Below are positions 34,843 to 44,600 of a stretch of 64,000 bases of DNA, in pieces (the first letter of the stretch is position 1; every line of letters begins with the position of its first letter). This stretch comes from Bacillus sp. BHET2 (GTDB taxonomy: Bacteria; Bacillota; Bacilli; Bacillales; Bacillaceae_B), in assembly GCF_005938125.1 (NCBI RefSeq), contig NZ_VCQN01000001.1:992001-1056000 (forward strand), in the 5' to 3' direction. Both the position numbers and the translations under genes were made by a program. The notes under the pieces are model-generated. The model did no database searches, had not been told where the DNA came from, and was given only the letters and a program-made list of their open reading frames with translations.

Positions 34843-35640
34843 CTATATGTTCAAATCCCGCTTATCATAAGACATAAACGTAGAAACAGCCAACACCCCT
34901 ATCAGGACAAGAGAGATACCGACAAACACGAAATCCAATCCTCCCCCACCCATCACGTTCTTGGCTTCAAAATATTTAAATGGTGTGAAGTATTTCAAGC
35001 CCTCGATTTTTTCGCTCAAGTCTATTGCGAAGGATAGAATAAAGCATAGTAACAATACGCCTGTTGTCAATGTCGCTGCTTTTCCCGGCTTTTTACTAGA
35101 AGCTGCAATGGCTGTTCCAATCACCATAAATAATAATTGTAAAATGAACATTCCCAACATGATGATTCCTACATCACCTGCTATGGAAGCATCTTTACTG
35201 TAATGCCCTACAATCAACAAGGAGAAAATCCATGCGATAAGGTTGAGTAGCCCGATTTGAGTCAAGGCAGCCAGTAGCTTGATCCCTATGATTTTCTTTC
35301 TCGGAAGAGGTTTGACGAATAAAAACTCGACGGTTTTATCCCTCTCTTCCTTGGAAATGATGGTTGCACCGATCATTGCCCCATGGATGGTTGCAAGTAA
35401 CAAAACATAGAGAAAGAGTACGCCATAATACCCAATTGCCGTCGACAAATCAAGAGTACCTACGCCTAGAAATGCTTGCAGAGATTTAGGCATTTCTGCC
35501 ATCAAATCATTCATGGATTGACCTGAAGAAGAAAACCCCGCATACTTGCCCATTCCAGATCCGATCAAAGCAATCATTCCAATGCACCATATGATAAGGG
35601 ATTTGCGATGAGCTTTCATTTCTCTAATATACACGTTCAT
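34843..35640 (-). CDS. ABC-2 type permease (second of pair)
   Basis: 265 residues, six membrane helices. Opening 'MNVYIREMKAHRKSLIIWCI' and middle 'ISKEERDKTVEFLFVKPLPR' are nearly the same as in the gene before it, so the two are paralogues that probably form a heterodimeric membrane part. Together with the 36454 ATPase it makes an ABC-2 exporter whose cargo (drug, lipid or peptide) is unknown. It is the last gene of the tetR-ATPase-permease-permease operon. Confidence 0.88.
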   Translation of the reverse strand: MNVYIREMKAHRKSLIIWCIGMIALIGSGMGKYAGFSSSGQSMNDLMAEMPKSLQAFLGVGTLDLSTAIGYYGVLFLYVLLLATIHGAMIGATIISKEERDKTVEFLFVKPLPRKKIIGIKLLAALTQIGLLNLIAWIFSLLIVGHYSKDASIAGDVGIIMLGMFILQLLFMVIGTAIAASSKKPGKAATLTTGVLLLCFILSFAIDLSEKIEGLKYFTPFKYFEAKNVMGGGGLDFVFVGISLVLIGVLAVSTFMSYDKRDLNI

Positions 35641-35655
35641 ATGATTTCCCTCCTT

Positions 35656-36447
35656 TTAAACCGTATGAATGTCTTTTTTGTTATAAATAATAAAGCTTAC
35701 AGCCAGGGAGATCGTAAACAAAATCAAGCCCACAAACAGAAATGACCATTCATATCTCTCCTGTTTCATAATATAGGTGTAATCAAAGTATTTAAATGGT
35801 GTGAAATAGCGACTCGCCTCTTCCGTTGCAGCGACCATCCCAATTAAAAAGAAGGCGAAAACCACACCTAGAGAAACGGTAATGACCGATTTCAGCTTTG
35901 GAAATATTACCGCAATGAAAATGCCAATGGCAAACATCATCAGCTGAGTAAATAGGAGTGTAAGGGAAATCAACAAGAATACGTACAGACTGAATGCTTC
36001 CACCTTTACCAGATTGGCAATCATGATGGCAAAGAAGATATAGACAATATTTGTAAACGATAATGATGTCAGGGCTGCCAACAGTTTAGACCCCAGAATC
36101 TTCGTACGGGTCACCGGTTTAGTTAAAAGAAAATCAGCTGTCTTTTCCCTTATTTCCTTCGAGCTGATCGATACTCCAAGATTCATGGCTTGAATGGCAC
36201 CGCATAATGTAATGTACAAAAATACATACGAATAAAATCCGTTAAGGGATCCAATGCTTTCTACCTGAATTCCCAAAGCTTTTCGAACACCTTCTGGAAA
36301 CCCCTCCAGCAGCTTTTTGAATTCGTCTATTTCTTTAGAAATGGACGGGAACATGGACATGAACAGAATCACCAATGCAACGAGGGCTCCGGTCCAAATC
36401 AGCGTGGACTTCCGATAAGCCTTCAGTTCATAAAGGAAGATATTCAT
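35656..36447 (-). CDS. ABC-2 type permease (first of pair)
   Basis: 263 residues with six membrane helices. 'MNIFLYELKAYRKSTLIWTG' and 'SSKEIREKTADFLLTKPVTR' are the ABC-2 cytoplasmic motifs it shares with its paralogue. It starts 6 bp after the ATPase stop and is followed 15 bp later by the second permease, so all three are translated from one message. Confidence 0.88.
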   Translation of the reverse strand: MNIFLYELKAYRKSTLIWTGALVALVILFMSMFPSISKEIDEFKKLLEGFPEGVRKALGIQVESIGSLNGFYSYVFLYITLCGAIQAMNLGVSISSKEIREKTADFLLTKPVTRTKILGSKLLAALTSLSFTNIVYIFFAIMIANLVKVEAFSLYVFLLISLTLLFTQLMMFAIGIFIAVIFPKLKSVITVSLGVVFAFFLIGMVAATEEASRYFTPFKYFDYTYIMKQERYEWSFLFVGLILFTISLAVSFIIYNKKDIHTV

Positions 36448-36453
36448 AGGGAA

Positions 36454-37338
36454 TCAAGCCTCCTTTTCGTAATAGTGCATAAAGATTTCTTCTAAGTCAG
36501 GCTCCTCGATCCAAAGATTCGTTATTTCAATATCAGCAATCTTGTTCATTACTGTATTGATATCCCCTCTAAACAGGAAGCTTACATGATCCTCTTTTGT
36601 TTCCAGGTTGCTTACCCCTTCAAGTTCAAAGTAAGCAGGGTCTAAATCACCCTTACTTTCTATCTTGAACTTTTTATGATTGTTTTCTTTTAACGTACTG
36701 ATTTTCTCAACTTGAACGATCTTTCCTTCTTTAATGATCGCAACACGATCACAAAGTCTCTGCACTTCACTCAGAATATGAGATGAAAAGAGAATGGTCG
36801 CGCCTTTTTCGTTTTCAGCCTGAAGGAGTTCAAAGAATTTTTGCTGCATAAGTGGATCCAAACCTGACGTAGGTTCATCTAAAATGATCAATTTCGGTTC
36901 ATGGAGCAAACCCTGAATGATCCCCACCTTCTTTTTGTTACCGAGGGAGAGATCATCAATTTTCTTGGTTACATCCAGGTTCAACACCTGGGCCAATTCC
37001 TTTATTCTTTTCGAACAATCCTTTTTATAAAAGCTAGCAGAATACTTCAGAAGATCCATTACCTTCATATTGTCATAATAAAACACTTCAGATGGAAGGT
37101 AACCTACTTCTTTAGCGATTTCAGGGGCAAATTCAATACAGTCTTTACCAAAAATGGTGGCACTTCCGCTCGTCGGATGAATCAGTGAAAGTAGGGTTCG
37201 AATTGTCGTCGATTTGCCAGCCCCGTTTGGTCCGATAAAACCAAAGATTTCCCCTTCTTCTACGTGGAAACTGATATCAGTGATACCTCTGGATTTCCCA
37301 TAGTTTTTTGTCAGTGAATGAATTTCGATGACATTCAT
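36454..37338 (-). CDS. ABC exporter ATPase
   Basis: 294 residues. Walker A 'FIGPNGAGKSTTIRTLLSL', signature variant 'LSLGNKKKVGIIQGL' (LSLGNKKKV in place of LSGGQ), Walker B 'LIILDEPTSGLDP' and switch 'ILFSSHILSEVQRL' are intact. The LSLGN/KKKxGI form is typical of drug-type exporters in Firmicutes such as BcrA/YhcH-like ATPases. It is the second gene of the operon after tetR. Confidence 0.92.
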   Translation of the reverse strand: MNVIEIHSLTKNYGKSRGITDISFHVEEGEIFGFIGPNGAGKSTTIRTLLSLIHPTSGSATIFGKDCIEFAPEIAKEVGYLPSEVFYYDNMKVMDLLKYSASFYKKDCSKRIKELAQVLNLDVTKKIDDLSLGNKKKVGIIQGLLHEPKLIILDEPTSGLDPLMQQKFFELLQAENEKGATILFSSHILSEVQRLCDRVAIIKEGKIVQVEKISTLKENNHKKFKIESKGDLDPAYFELEGVSNLETKEDHVSFLFRGDINTVMNKIADIEITNLWIEEPDLEEIFMHYYEKEA

Positions 37339-37364
37339 ACTCTCTTCCTCCCTTTTCCCCTATT

Positions 37365-37985
37365 CTATTTATAAAATGAAATCTTTAATAATTCGATATA
37401 GGAATCGATTTCCGCCAGAACTTCTTCTTGATTGATTTCATCAACTGAAACGTACTTCGCTTTCTGCTGTTGTTGATTGGCAAACCCTTCAAATGTCCAA
37501 TAAATAATTTGAATTGACTTTTTTATATCGATCCCATCTTTGAATTTTGATGTGTCAACCTGAGAGAATAATGTTGCAAAACTACTTTCTACCATCTTTG
37601 CTTTCAAATGGTCAATATCATCTTTTACTTCTGTCGCTTCTTCTGCAAATGCACTTGTAAGAAAATTAATTAAATCAGGGTAGAAGGTAAAAAGTTCGAA
37701 TTTTATCAATGTTACTGTGCGAATCGTAGTGAAAATATCATGCTCATTCCAGTCAACGCGCTCATAGATTTTCTCTGTGAATAGTTCAGACAGATGTTCA
37801 TACAAAGAAATATACAACTCTTTTTTACTTTTAAAATAATGAAACAGAATTCCTTTAGATATCCTTGCTTCCTTCACAATGGCATTCGTTGATGCATTCT
37901 GATAACCGTTTTCAGCAAAAACCCGTGTTGCCGCATTGATGATCCGATCTTGTTTCTCTGGTTCTATGTTTAACGATTTAAACAA
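37365..37985 (-). CDS. TetR-family repressor of the ABC exporter operon
   Basis: 206 residues. HTH: 'INAATRVFAENGYQNASTNA' and 'EARISKGILFHYFKSKKELY'. The start is TTG after AAAAGGAGGGTGAGAACAT. Directly upstream two identical-class 17-bp operators overlap its promoter, so it is almost certainly autoregulated and controls the three exporter genes behind it. The ligand is unknown, probably an exported compound. Confidence 0.9.
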   Translation of the reverse strand: MFKSLNIEPEKQDRIINAATRVFAENGYQNASTNAIVKEARISKGILFHYFKSKKELYISLYEHLSELFTEKIYERVDWNEHDIFTTIRTVTLIKFELFTFYPDLINFLTSAFAEEATEVKDDIDHLKAKMVESSFATLFSQVDTSKFKDGIDIKKSIQIIYWTFEGFANQQQQKAKYVSVDEINQEEVLAEIDSYIELLKISFYK

Positions 37986-38019
37986 ATGTTCTCACCCTCC
38001 TTTTAAAAAGGACATGTAC

Positions 38020-38069
38020 TTGACCACTTTGGTCAATATCATCTTAATCCTTTTGACCGGTTTGGTCAA
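38020..38069 (-). promoter_or_regulatory. Twin TTGACC-N5-GGTCAA operators over the tetR/ABC promoter
   Basis: Two palindromes, 38020-38036 and 38053-38069, share six-base arms and differ only in the five central bases; their centres are 33 bp apart, about three helical turns. On the minus strand the second supplies a -35 (TTGACC) with TAAGAT 17 bp downstream. Binding would cover the whole promoter. Confidence 0.8.
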
Positions 38070-38227
38070 TATTATTTTTATATAATCTTATACTCATCTC
38101 CTATCTTTCTTTTAAGTTTTAACTATTCGATAGTCATCTAATATATTGCAAAAACATGAATAAATCATTAAATTTTCTTGAATAAACATGAACAAAGATG
38201 TAAAATCACTTCTAAAGGAGGAATATT

Positions 38228-38557
38228 ATGGTATATCGAGTACGAACATATGAAATCATACCGGATGTATTACCACAGTTCAATCATTTATTTCACGAAT
38301 ACCTACTACCCAATCAATTACGTCATGGATCTCAATTAATTGGTCGTTGGGTGAATGTAGAATGCACAAAAATCACGGCGATCTGGAAATATGAATCAAT
38401 TGAACACTTCAACCAAATTGAAGAGAATATTAAAAAAACCAGACTTCATCAAAAAGCTCAAGCTTATAAACGAACGATTGATCCTCTGTTTATCTCTACG
38501 AATGAAGAATACTGGAGTATGACTGGAAATTATGACTTTAAGGAGAATGAAAAATGA
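38228..38557 (+). CDS. NIPSNAP-family protein
   Basis: 109 residues. 'YRVRTYEIIPDVLPQFNHLF', 'LIGRWVNVECTKITAIWKYE' and 'RTIDPLFIS' follow the NIPSNAP/dimeric alpha-beta-barrel pattern. The biochemical role is unknown. AAAGGAGGAATATT precedes the ATG. Its stop overlaps the start of the YdcF-like gene (ATGA), so the two are translationally coupled. Confidence 0.8.
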   Translation: MVYRVRTYEIIPDVLPQFNHLFHEYLLPNQLRHGSQLIGRWVNVECTKITAIWKYESIEHFNQIEENIKKTRLHQKAQAYKRTIDPLFISTNEEYWSMTGNYDFKENEK

Positions 38558-39189
38558 AACCCATTATACCGCGAGAACCAATTGTACCGGATTTAAACCA
38601 AGGAGAAGTTGAATTTTTAACGTCTCTTACGTTTGGCATGAACATTAAACCAAGAGTTTGTGATGCCCTTTTTGTCTTCAGCGGAACTCATAGCGGTCAC
38701 TGGGAGAAAGCCATTGAGGCATACGAGAAGGGTTACATACAAAAAATAATCGTTACTGGAGGAAGAAGTTTAACAGGGGTTCCCCATCCTGAATGGGAAG
38801 GAAATCAACATGAAGAGTGTTCAGAGGCAGACATCATCATCTCTCACCTTCGACAAGCCGGCATTCCGTCTCATCAGATCGTTTATGAAGATACATCCAC
38901 CAACTCCCTTGAAAATGTTCTTTATGCAAAAGAAGTCTTTGATTTTACTTCTATCGAATCTCTTATGGTGGTATGCAAAAGTCATGTCACCGGGAGACAA
39001 CTGCGCACATTAAAGAAGCATTTACCTAAAAGGATTGAATACATTCCTTATACATTCACCACTACTTATCGTGGAATCGAAGTAAACAGAGACAACTGGA
39101 TGACTACTGACAGTGGTAGAAAAAGAGCGTGGGGCGAATATTTAAGAATTGAAAAATATGGGAAAATGGGGCATTTACAACCAATGTAA
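38554..39189 (+). CDS. YdcF/ElyC-like DUF218 protein
   Basis: 211 residues. 'DALFVFSGTHSGHWEKAIEA', 'IQKIIVTGGRS' and 'EDTSTNSLENVLYAKEVF' are the DUF218 core (Rossmann-like, with the T-G-G and S-T-N-S/T motifs). Many family members are membrane-anchored and act on envelope lipids or vancomycin-related steps, but this one has no membrane helix. It overlaps the NIPSNAP gene by four bases. The function is unknown. Confidence 0.82.
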   Translation: MKPIIPREPIVPDLNQGEVEFLTSLTFGMNIKPRVCDALFVFSGTHSGHWEKAIEAYEKGYIQKIIVTGGRSLTGVPHPEWEGNQHEECSEADIIISHLRQAGIPSHQIVYEDTSTNSLENVLYAKEVFDFTSIESLMVVCKSHVTGRQLRTLKKHLPKRIEYIPYTFTTTYRGIEVNRDNWMTTDSGRKRAWGEYLRIEKYGKMGHLQPM

Positions 39190-39210
39190 AATGAACAATA
39201 TCATTGCTGA

Positions 39211-39240
39211 AAATAAGCTCAGGGGGAGACCCTGAGCTTC
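39211..39240. terminator. Hairpin between YdcF-like and crcB genes
   Basis: AAGCTCAGGG (39215-39224) pairs with CCCTGAGCTT (39230-39239). The T-rich side is on the minus strand (ATTTTC), but its position suits both convergent genes. Confidence 0.7.
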
Positions 39241-39280
39241 GTCACATACATCATCCTGTCCAATTATTTTATTAAAGTAA

Positions 39281-39637
39281 CTATCTCCCCACTGTCATCC
39301 CCAAAAAAGCGAACAAAATGCCAACTGTATAGCTGAGTAACAGATAAGAAACCAGGGGTTTCCATTTTTTTTCGACAAAAAGTTGAATATTTTCCAGTTT
39401 AAATGTAGAAAAGGTTGTAAATGAGCCAAGGAAACCGGTGCCAAGAAGAAGCATACCTGATTCATTGATTCCAGTTCCGATTACATATCCTAGTAAAAAA
39501 GAGCCGAATACATTCACACATAAAGTAGCGTATGGAAAATCAGACGAGTAGTACTTTTTGAATAATCGATTGACCCCGAAGCGGGAAATTGCCCCAAAGA
39601 AGCCACCGATTGCTACCATCATTCCTTGAACAACCAT
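39281..39637 (-). CDS. crcB: Fluoride channel subunit FluC/CrcB (second)
   Basis: 118 residues, four membrane helices. 'GGFFGAISRFGVNRLF' (G-x-x-x-R-Y/F), 'LCVNVFGSFLLGYVIG' (the N-x-x-G-S fluoride-path motif) and 'GFLGSFTTFSTFKLE' (T-T-F-S-T-F) are intact. Fluc channels are dual-topology dimers that let fluoride leave the cell. It begins 2 bp after the stop of the other crcB; the two may form a heterodimer, as in some Bacillus species. Confidence 0.93.
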   Translation of the reverse strand: MVVQGMMVAIGGFFGAISRFGVNRLFKKYYSSDFPYATLCVNVFGSFLLGYVIGTGINESGMLLLGTGFLGSFTTFSTFKLENIQLFVEKKWKPLVSYLLLSYTVGILFAFLGMTVGR

Positions 39638-39639
39638 CT

Positions 39640-40038
39640 TTATGCCCCCTTATGCTTATACTGATTGAATTTATGTTTTCCGATCATATAGCCTGCAAAA
39701 GACATCAACAGGCCGCCGAAGGCACTCCCAATTACGTAGATAAATGCTAGAAACAGATGTGAATGGGATAAGAGATTCACCGTTTCCACACTAAATGTGG
39801 AGAACGTAGTGAAGGATCCGATCAATCCGGTTCCAATGGCGGTTGCTATCATAGGATGAACGTTCTTTTTTTGAAAAAAATAGGTTGTTACCAAACCCAA
39901 AGTGAAGCTACCGATCATATTTGCCAGAAAGGTACCCAAAGGAAAGTCATAGTTCCACCAATCCGCTGAAAGTATTCCAAGATAGTACCGTAATAAAGCT
40001 CCCACCATTCCGGCAGCCCCAACAAATATATATACCAT
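39640..40038 (-). CDS. crcB: Fluoride channel subunit FluC/CrcB (first)
   Basis: 132 residues, four membrane helices. Motifs are 'GMVGALLRYYLGIL', 'FLANMIGSFTLGLV' and 'GLIGSFTTFSTFSVE', as in its neighbour. It opens a two-gene operon behind a fluoride-type riboswitch, so transcription should rise when fluoride enters the cell. The ATG at 40038 follows ATGGGGTGGGAAT. Confidence 0.93.
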   Translation of the reverse strand: MVYIFVGAAGMVGALLRYYLGILSADWWNYDFPLGTFLANMIGSFTLGLVTTYFFQKKNVHPMIATAIGTGLIGSFTTFSTFSVETVNLLSHSHLFLAFIYVIGSAFGGLLMSFAGYMIGKHKFNQYKHKGA

Positions 40039-40067
40039 ATTCCCACCCCATTTGTTCTATAATTTAA

Positions 40068-40147
40068 TGAAAGAAACTCCTACCAATACATATGTATCAG
40101 TAGGAGTCACTTTCATTTCAGTAGATATGGCAAACTCCCTTGCCGTT
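40068..40147 (-). ncRNA. Variant fluoride (crcB) riboswitch with terminator
   Basis: On the minus strand GGCAAGGGAGTTTGCC (40144-40129) corresponds to the consensus GGCGATGGAGTTCGCC, the stem change being compensated, and ends with GTGACTCCTAC (40110-40100) where the consensus has GATGACTCCTAC. ACTCCTAC then pairs with GTAGGAGT (40083-40076) as a terminator followed by TTCTTT. Shared bases between aptamer and terminator are the family's switching device. It lies directly before the two crcB genes. Confidence 0.8.
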
Positions 40148-40188
40148 CTCTATTCATTTTATCAACACCAGGATTTTTTGCAATTCCT

Positions 40189-41547
40189 TTACATTAATTT
40201 CGTAATAAACATCGTAGCAATCCCAAAATAGATGAGAAGGGAAAGAATATCATTTATCGTAGTAATCAATGGACCTGAAGCTACAGCAGGATCAACATTT
40301 AACTTGTAAAGGATTAGTGGAATGATGGTTCCAGCCAGTGTCCCGATAATCAGGGTGATAAGCAATGAGCTTCCCACTACTAATCCCAAGACGATATTTC
40401 CCTGCCACACAAATGCGATGAGGGCAATCATGACAGCACATATAATACCAATAATGATGCCCACCCATAGTTCACGAAAGACCAGCTTAATAACTTGTTT
40501 CACATCTAAATCATTTGAAACCAGCCCTCTTACGACAACGGCAAGTGATTGGGTGCCGGTATTCCCCGTCATACCGGCAATCATTGGCATAAAAAATGCA
40601 AGCGCCACCACTTGTTCCAGGGTTGCAGAGAATCTGTCGATGATACTTCCAGATACAAGACCTATGAATAATAACAAAATGAGCCATGGAAGACGGCGAT
40701 AGGCTGCGACGAATGGTTTGGTCGTAAAGTCGATGGACTTCCCCGATGCCGACAACTTCTCGATATCTTCATTTGCTTCTTGAATGACTACATCAATGAT
40801 GTCATCGACGGTAATAACCCCAACCAGTCTTCCATCTTCTTCAATAACCGGAAGCGTGATGAAGTCATACCGGCTGATCAATTTCGCTACCTCTTCTTGA
40901 TCGGTATGAACGTCCACTTTAACCACACGGCTGTACATAATATCTTCTATCTTATCTACTAACTCACTAAGCAATAAATCCTTGTATGAAATAACCCCTA
41001 TCAAATTCTTTTCTTCATCAATGACATACATATAGTTAAGATACTCGGCTAATTCGGCGAAATGCTTAAGTTTATCCACCGCTTCACGGACGGTGTAGTG
41101 TTTAGGAATCCAGACATATCGATTGTTCATGATACGACCGGCAGTTTCCGGTTGATAGGTCATCAGATTCTGAACAACCTGAGACTCGGCTTGACTCATT
41201 TCAGACAATAGTTCCTCTATTTTTTCAGGCTCTAAATCAGTCAACAAAGTGGCGAGGTTGTCATTTTCCATCAAGTCGAGTACTTTGGTCGATTTTTCAA
41301 TCCCTAATTTTTCTAAAACGATCAACTGATCTTCTCTTTCAATCTCCTGAATGAATTCCGTTATTTGCTCAAGAGGTAAATACAACAGAAATTTATTTCG
41401 ATGCTTGGATGGGATATGTAAATATTGCTGAGCGATATCATAAGGCTGCAGCTCTTCGATGATATCTAAAAAAATATTTTTCTTACCATCTTTCAAGCTT
41501 TGGATAATGGCTAGAGTGATTTCATTTTCTGTCATAGGTAATGTCAT
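40189..41547 (-). CDS. mgtE: Magnesium transporter MgtE
   Basis: 452 residues. An N-terminal helical domain (1-130), two CBS domains ('VIDEEKNLIGVISYKDLLLS' and 'VIEEDGRLVGVITVDDIIDV') and five membrane helices ('AFFMPMIAGMTGNTGTQSLA' carries the pore motif) give the full MgtE plan. It imports Mg2+ down the membrane potential, gated by cytosolic Mg2+ on the CBS domains. The AAGGAGTACTATT box sets the start at 41547; an in-frame extension to 41616 lies in the leader. Confidence 0.93.
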   Translation of the reverse strand: MTLPMTENEITLAIIQSLKDGKKNIFLDIIEELQPYDIAQQYLHIPSKHRNKFLLYLPLEQITEFIQEIEREDQLIVLEKLGIEKSTKVLDLMENDNLATLLTDLEPEKIEELLSEMSQAESQVVQNLMTYQPETAGRIMNNRYVWIPKHYTVREAVDKLKHFAELAEYLNYMYVIDEEKNLIGVISYKDLLLSELVDKIEDIMYSRVVKVDVHTDQEEVAKLISRYDFITLPVIEEDGRLVGVITVDDIIDVVIQEANEDIEKLSASGKSIDFTTKPFVAAYRRLPWLILLLFIGLVSGSIIDRFSATLEQVVALAFFMPMIAGMTGNTGTQSLAVVVRGLVSNDLDVKQVIKLVFRELWVGIIIGIICAVMIALIAFVWQGNIVLGLVVGSSLLITLIIGTLAGTIIPLILYKLNVDPAVASGPLITTINDILSLLIYFGIATMFITKLM

Positions 41548-41645
41548 AATAGTACTCCTTATGATATGTTTCTTTCGGATAAACCAAAAGCAGGAGATAA
41601 CTAAAGGTTTCATCATCGCCCCTAATAGTATCTCCTAAAACATGT
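41548..41645 (-). promoter_or_regulatory. mgtE leader with a GGAGATA/TATCTCC hairpin
   Basis: On the minus strand GGAGATAC and GTTATCTCC flank about 30 bases containing GGGGCGATGATGAAACC. It does not match the Mg2+ M-box. An ATG-ATG in the loop opens 23 codons in frame with mgtE. It could be a regulatory leader or only a weak upstream start. Confidence 0.35.
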
Positions 41646-41663
41646 ATAAACTCTACTTTTATT

Positions 41664-44600
41664 CTATTGTTTATGATCCAAAGATAAAATTGCCTTCAAT
41701 TCATCCTCTGTTATGGTTTGTACAACCTTTTCATCTGGGTTCATTACTTCCTGGATCAGATGCCTTTTTTTATCCTGAAGCTCGTTCATTTTCTCTTCAA
41801 TCGTCCCTTCGGCGATAAGCTTAATCACCTGGACCGTATTTTTCTGTCCCATCCGGTGGGCACGATCTGCAGCTTGTTCCTCTACTGCCGGATTCCACCA
41901 TGTATCATACAATATGACCGTATCGGCACTCGTTAAATTAAGTCCAGTTCCCCCTGCTTTCAATGATATGAGAAAAAGATTCCGTTCCCCTTCATTAAAT
42001 CGATTGCACATCTCCACTCTCTCTTCTGAAGGAGTGGCTCCATTCAGGTAAAAGTAGGATTGCCCTTTACCTGAAAGCTCTCTTCCAATCATCTCAAGCA
42101 TTTTCGTAAACTGTGAAAAAACCAGAACCCTTCTGCCTGATAACCTGGACTCCTCCAACATGTTCATTAACTGCCTGAATTTCGCTGACGACCCCTGATA
42201 GCCTTCTACAAATAACCCGGGATGACAGCATATTTGCCTTAGCCTGGTCAAGCCGGCCAGAATTTTGATTTTGTTTTTCCTCAGTGTATTCTTATCTAAA
42301 TGCTTGAGCGTATCATGCCTCAGCTTTGCCAGGTAGGCGGCATAAAGCTCCTTCTGCTGCGGAAGCAGTTCGACTGAATCAATGATTTCTTGTTTTTGGG
42401 GAAGTTCTGACAATACATCATGTTTCAATCTTCTAAGAACAAAAGGTCTGATTCTTTTTGCTATATCTTTTTTTGTAAGGCGGCTGTAATCCTTGAGTCC
42501 GCGGAATAATCCAGGAAATATGACATGAAAGATTGACCACAGTTCCTCAAGTGAATTTTCCACTGGCGTCCCCGTTAAGGCGAAACGATTCTCTGCTTCG
42601 ATTTTCTTAACGCTTCTTGCTGTCTGTGTGAGAGGATTTTTAAAAGCTTGTGCCTCATCATAAAAAACGGTATGAAAATTCTGAAGCTCATACCATCTAC
42701 TATCGCTTCGGAGTAACGGATAAGAAGTAATGATCACGTCGACATCCTTCATTTCCTTCTGCTTCTTCTTTCGTTCTTCCTTGTTTCCATCCAGGATGAC
42801 AGAGCGTATTTCAGGAGCAAACTTCATAAATTCATTTTTCCAGTTATACGTAAGCGAAGAAGGACACACAATCAATGCAGGTAAGTTCCGGGACCTGATC
42901 TGTTCAAGCTCGGATACAGTGAATGCGATACTCTGAAGCGTCTTGCCCAATCCCATATCATCGGCTAAAATCCCCCCGAGTCCATAAAAGGAGAGTGCCT
43001 TCATCCACCTGTATCCGGTTTTCTGATAATCTCTCAGAATGGAATCCAAGCTTGATGGAACAGCAACATCCATACTGTCTGGATGCATGAGTTGATGATA
43101 GAAATCTTTAAAGGAGTCCTCCAATCTAAACAAATGACCAACATCTACTGTATCGAGAAGATCCAGGCTTTGATGCAAGGGTAGCTCAATACCCTTCACA
43201 AGATCATTTTTTTCTGCTTGTGACGAATGAAGAAACCGCTGAATATCTTGAAATTCTCTTGTTTCAAGAGACAGCAGTGAACCGTTTCGCATCCGGTAAT
43301 ACTTACGGTTTTCTTCCAATGCATCAAGGATATCCATAATATTCCGGTCTGGAACACCGTCCAATTCAAACTTGAATTCCAGCCAGTTCACTCGTTCTTT
43401 TTTTACCTTAACCCGAATTTTTGGTGCATGATTCCCTTTTGATATCCTGTTTCTCACTGCCGTTGTGGCAAAGATTTGAACATGTTTTTGAATCTTTGTC
43501 ACTCCATAGGATAAGAACTCATACTCTAATTCCTCGTTATGTAAAAAATAACCACCTTCTGTCTTACCAAATGAAAACTCCTCCATCCAATCAAGGATAG
43601 TATCCTCTTTCTCTACATCACGGATCAGCAGAGATCCTGAAGGGGGTTCCCGATTCTCCAACGGGTGTATAACGACTTGCTCATAATGAAATTCAAGTCC
43701 GGCTAACAAGCGATTCTTCACCCTGTCGAGATATAATTTTGCCACAAGGGGAGCCGTTTCCAATCTTCGGGCAATGTCTTCTGATATGTGGACCTTCCCT
43801 AATTTCTTCAATCCAACAGCCACTTTCTCAAGGAAAAAGCCAATCTGAGATTGTGGAATCGGAATATAATTTGATTCTGAACTGTCGAGCAGTCTTTTTA
43901 ATTCAGCTAGCCTCTTGCAGTCCATGCTTTCGAGCCTTGTAATTGTTCCTTCATGTATAACAGTTAGATACTCATCCAGTACAGCGATTTCCCTTAACCC
44001 GGATATGTATAGGCGATATCCACCGTGTTTGTCTTGTCCAAATCGGAATTTCAACGGAAGAGGCAGTTCCTTCTCCCTTATGCCCTCAAAAATTTGATCA
44101 TCTTGCTGTACTTTTACATGATTAGATCGCATCAATAACGGTACAATTTGCTCCCATGATGAGGGAGGGATAAGCAAACATTCACTGCTGTTCTTTTCTT
44201 TCGAAGAATCTTTAGACACTTTCACAAGATGTTGAATGACGGCATCGGTTGCATTTTCAAAGCAATGAAATTCCTGATTGAAGATAATGGAGTCTGAAAG
44301 ATAAAAAGGTTTCCCTTCGTTTATGTTTTTCAGAAACGACCGAATTGGGTACACTTTTTTAGAATCTATTGTGAATTCGATCCCAATCATTACTTCCCCT
44401 GTATTCGCGGGTATTATTTTAATCAGGAATTCACCTTGCAGAATCTGTCTGTTTTCAAAATGCCGGAGCTTGCCTGTCGATCGAAAGGACTCCTCCTGAA
44501 AAAGGGTGAAAAAGTCTTCCGTCACGTTCTCATCAGCCTTTTTCCCGCTTTTCTGCTGATTCTGGATCATAAATAGGACTGCAGCAATATGCTGGCAATC

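Noticed and set aside
41548..41645. M-box (Mg2+) riboswitch before mgtE
   Set aside because: The leader is far too short and lacks the M-box core; kept only as an unassigned leader.
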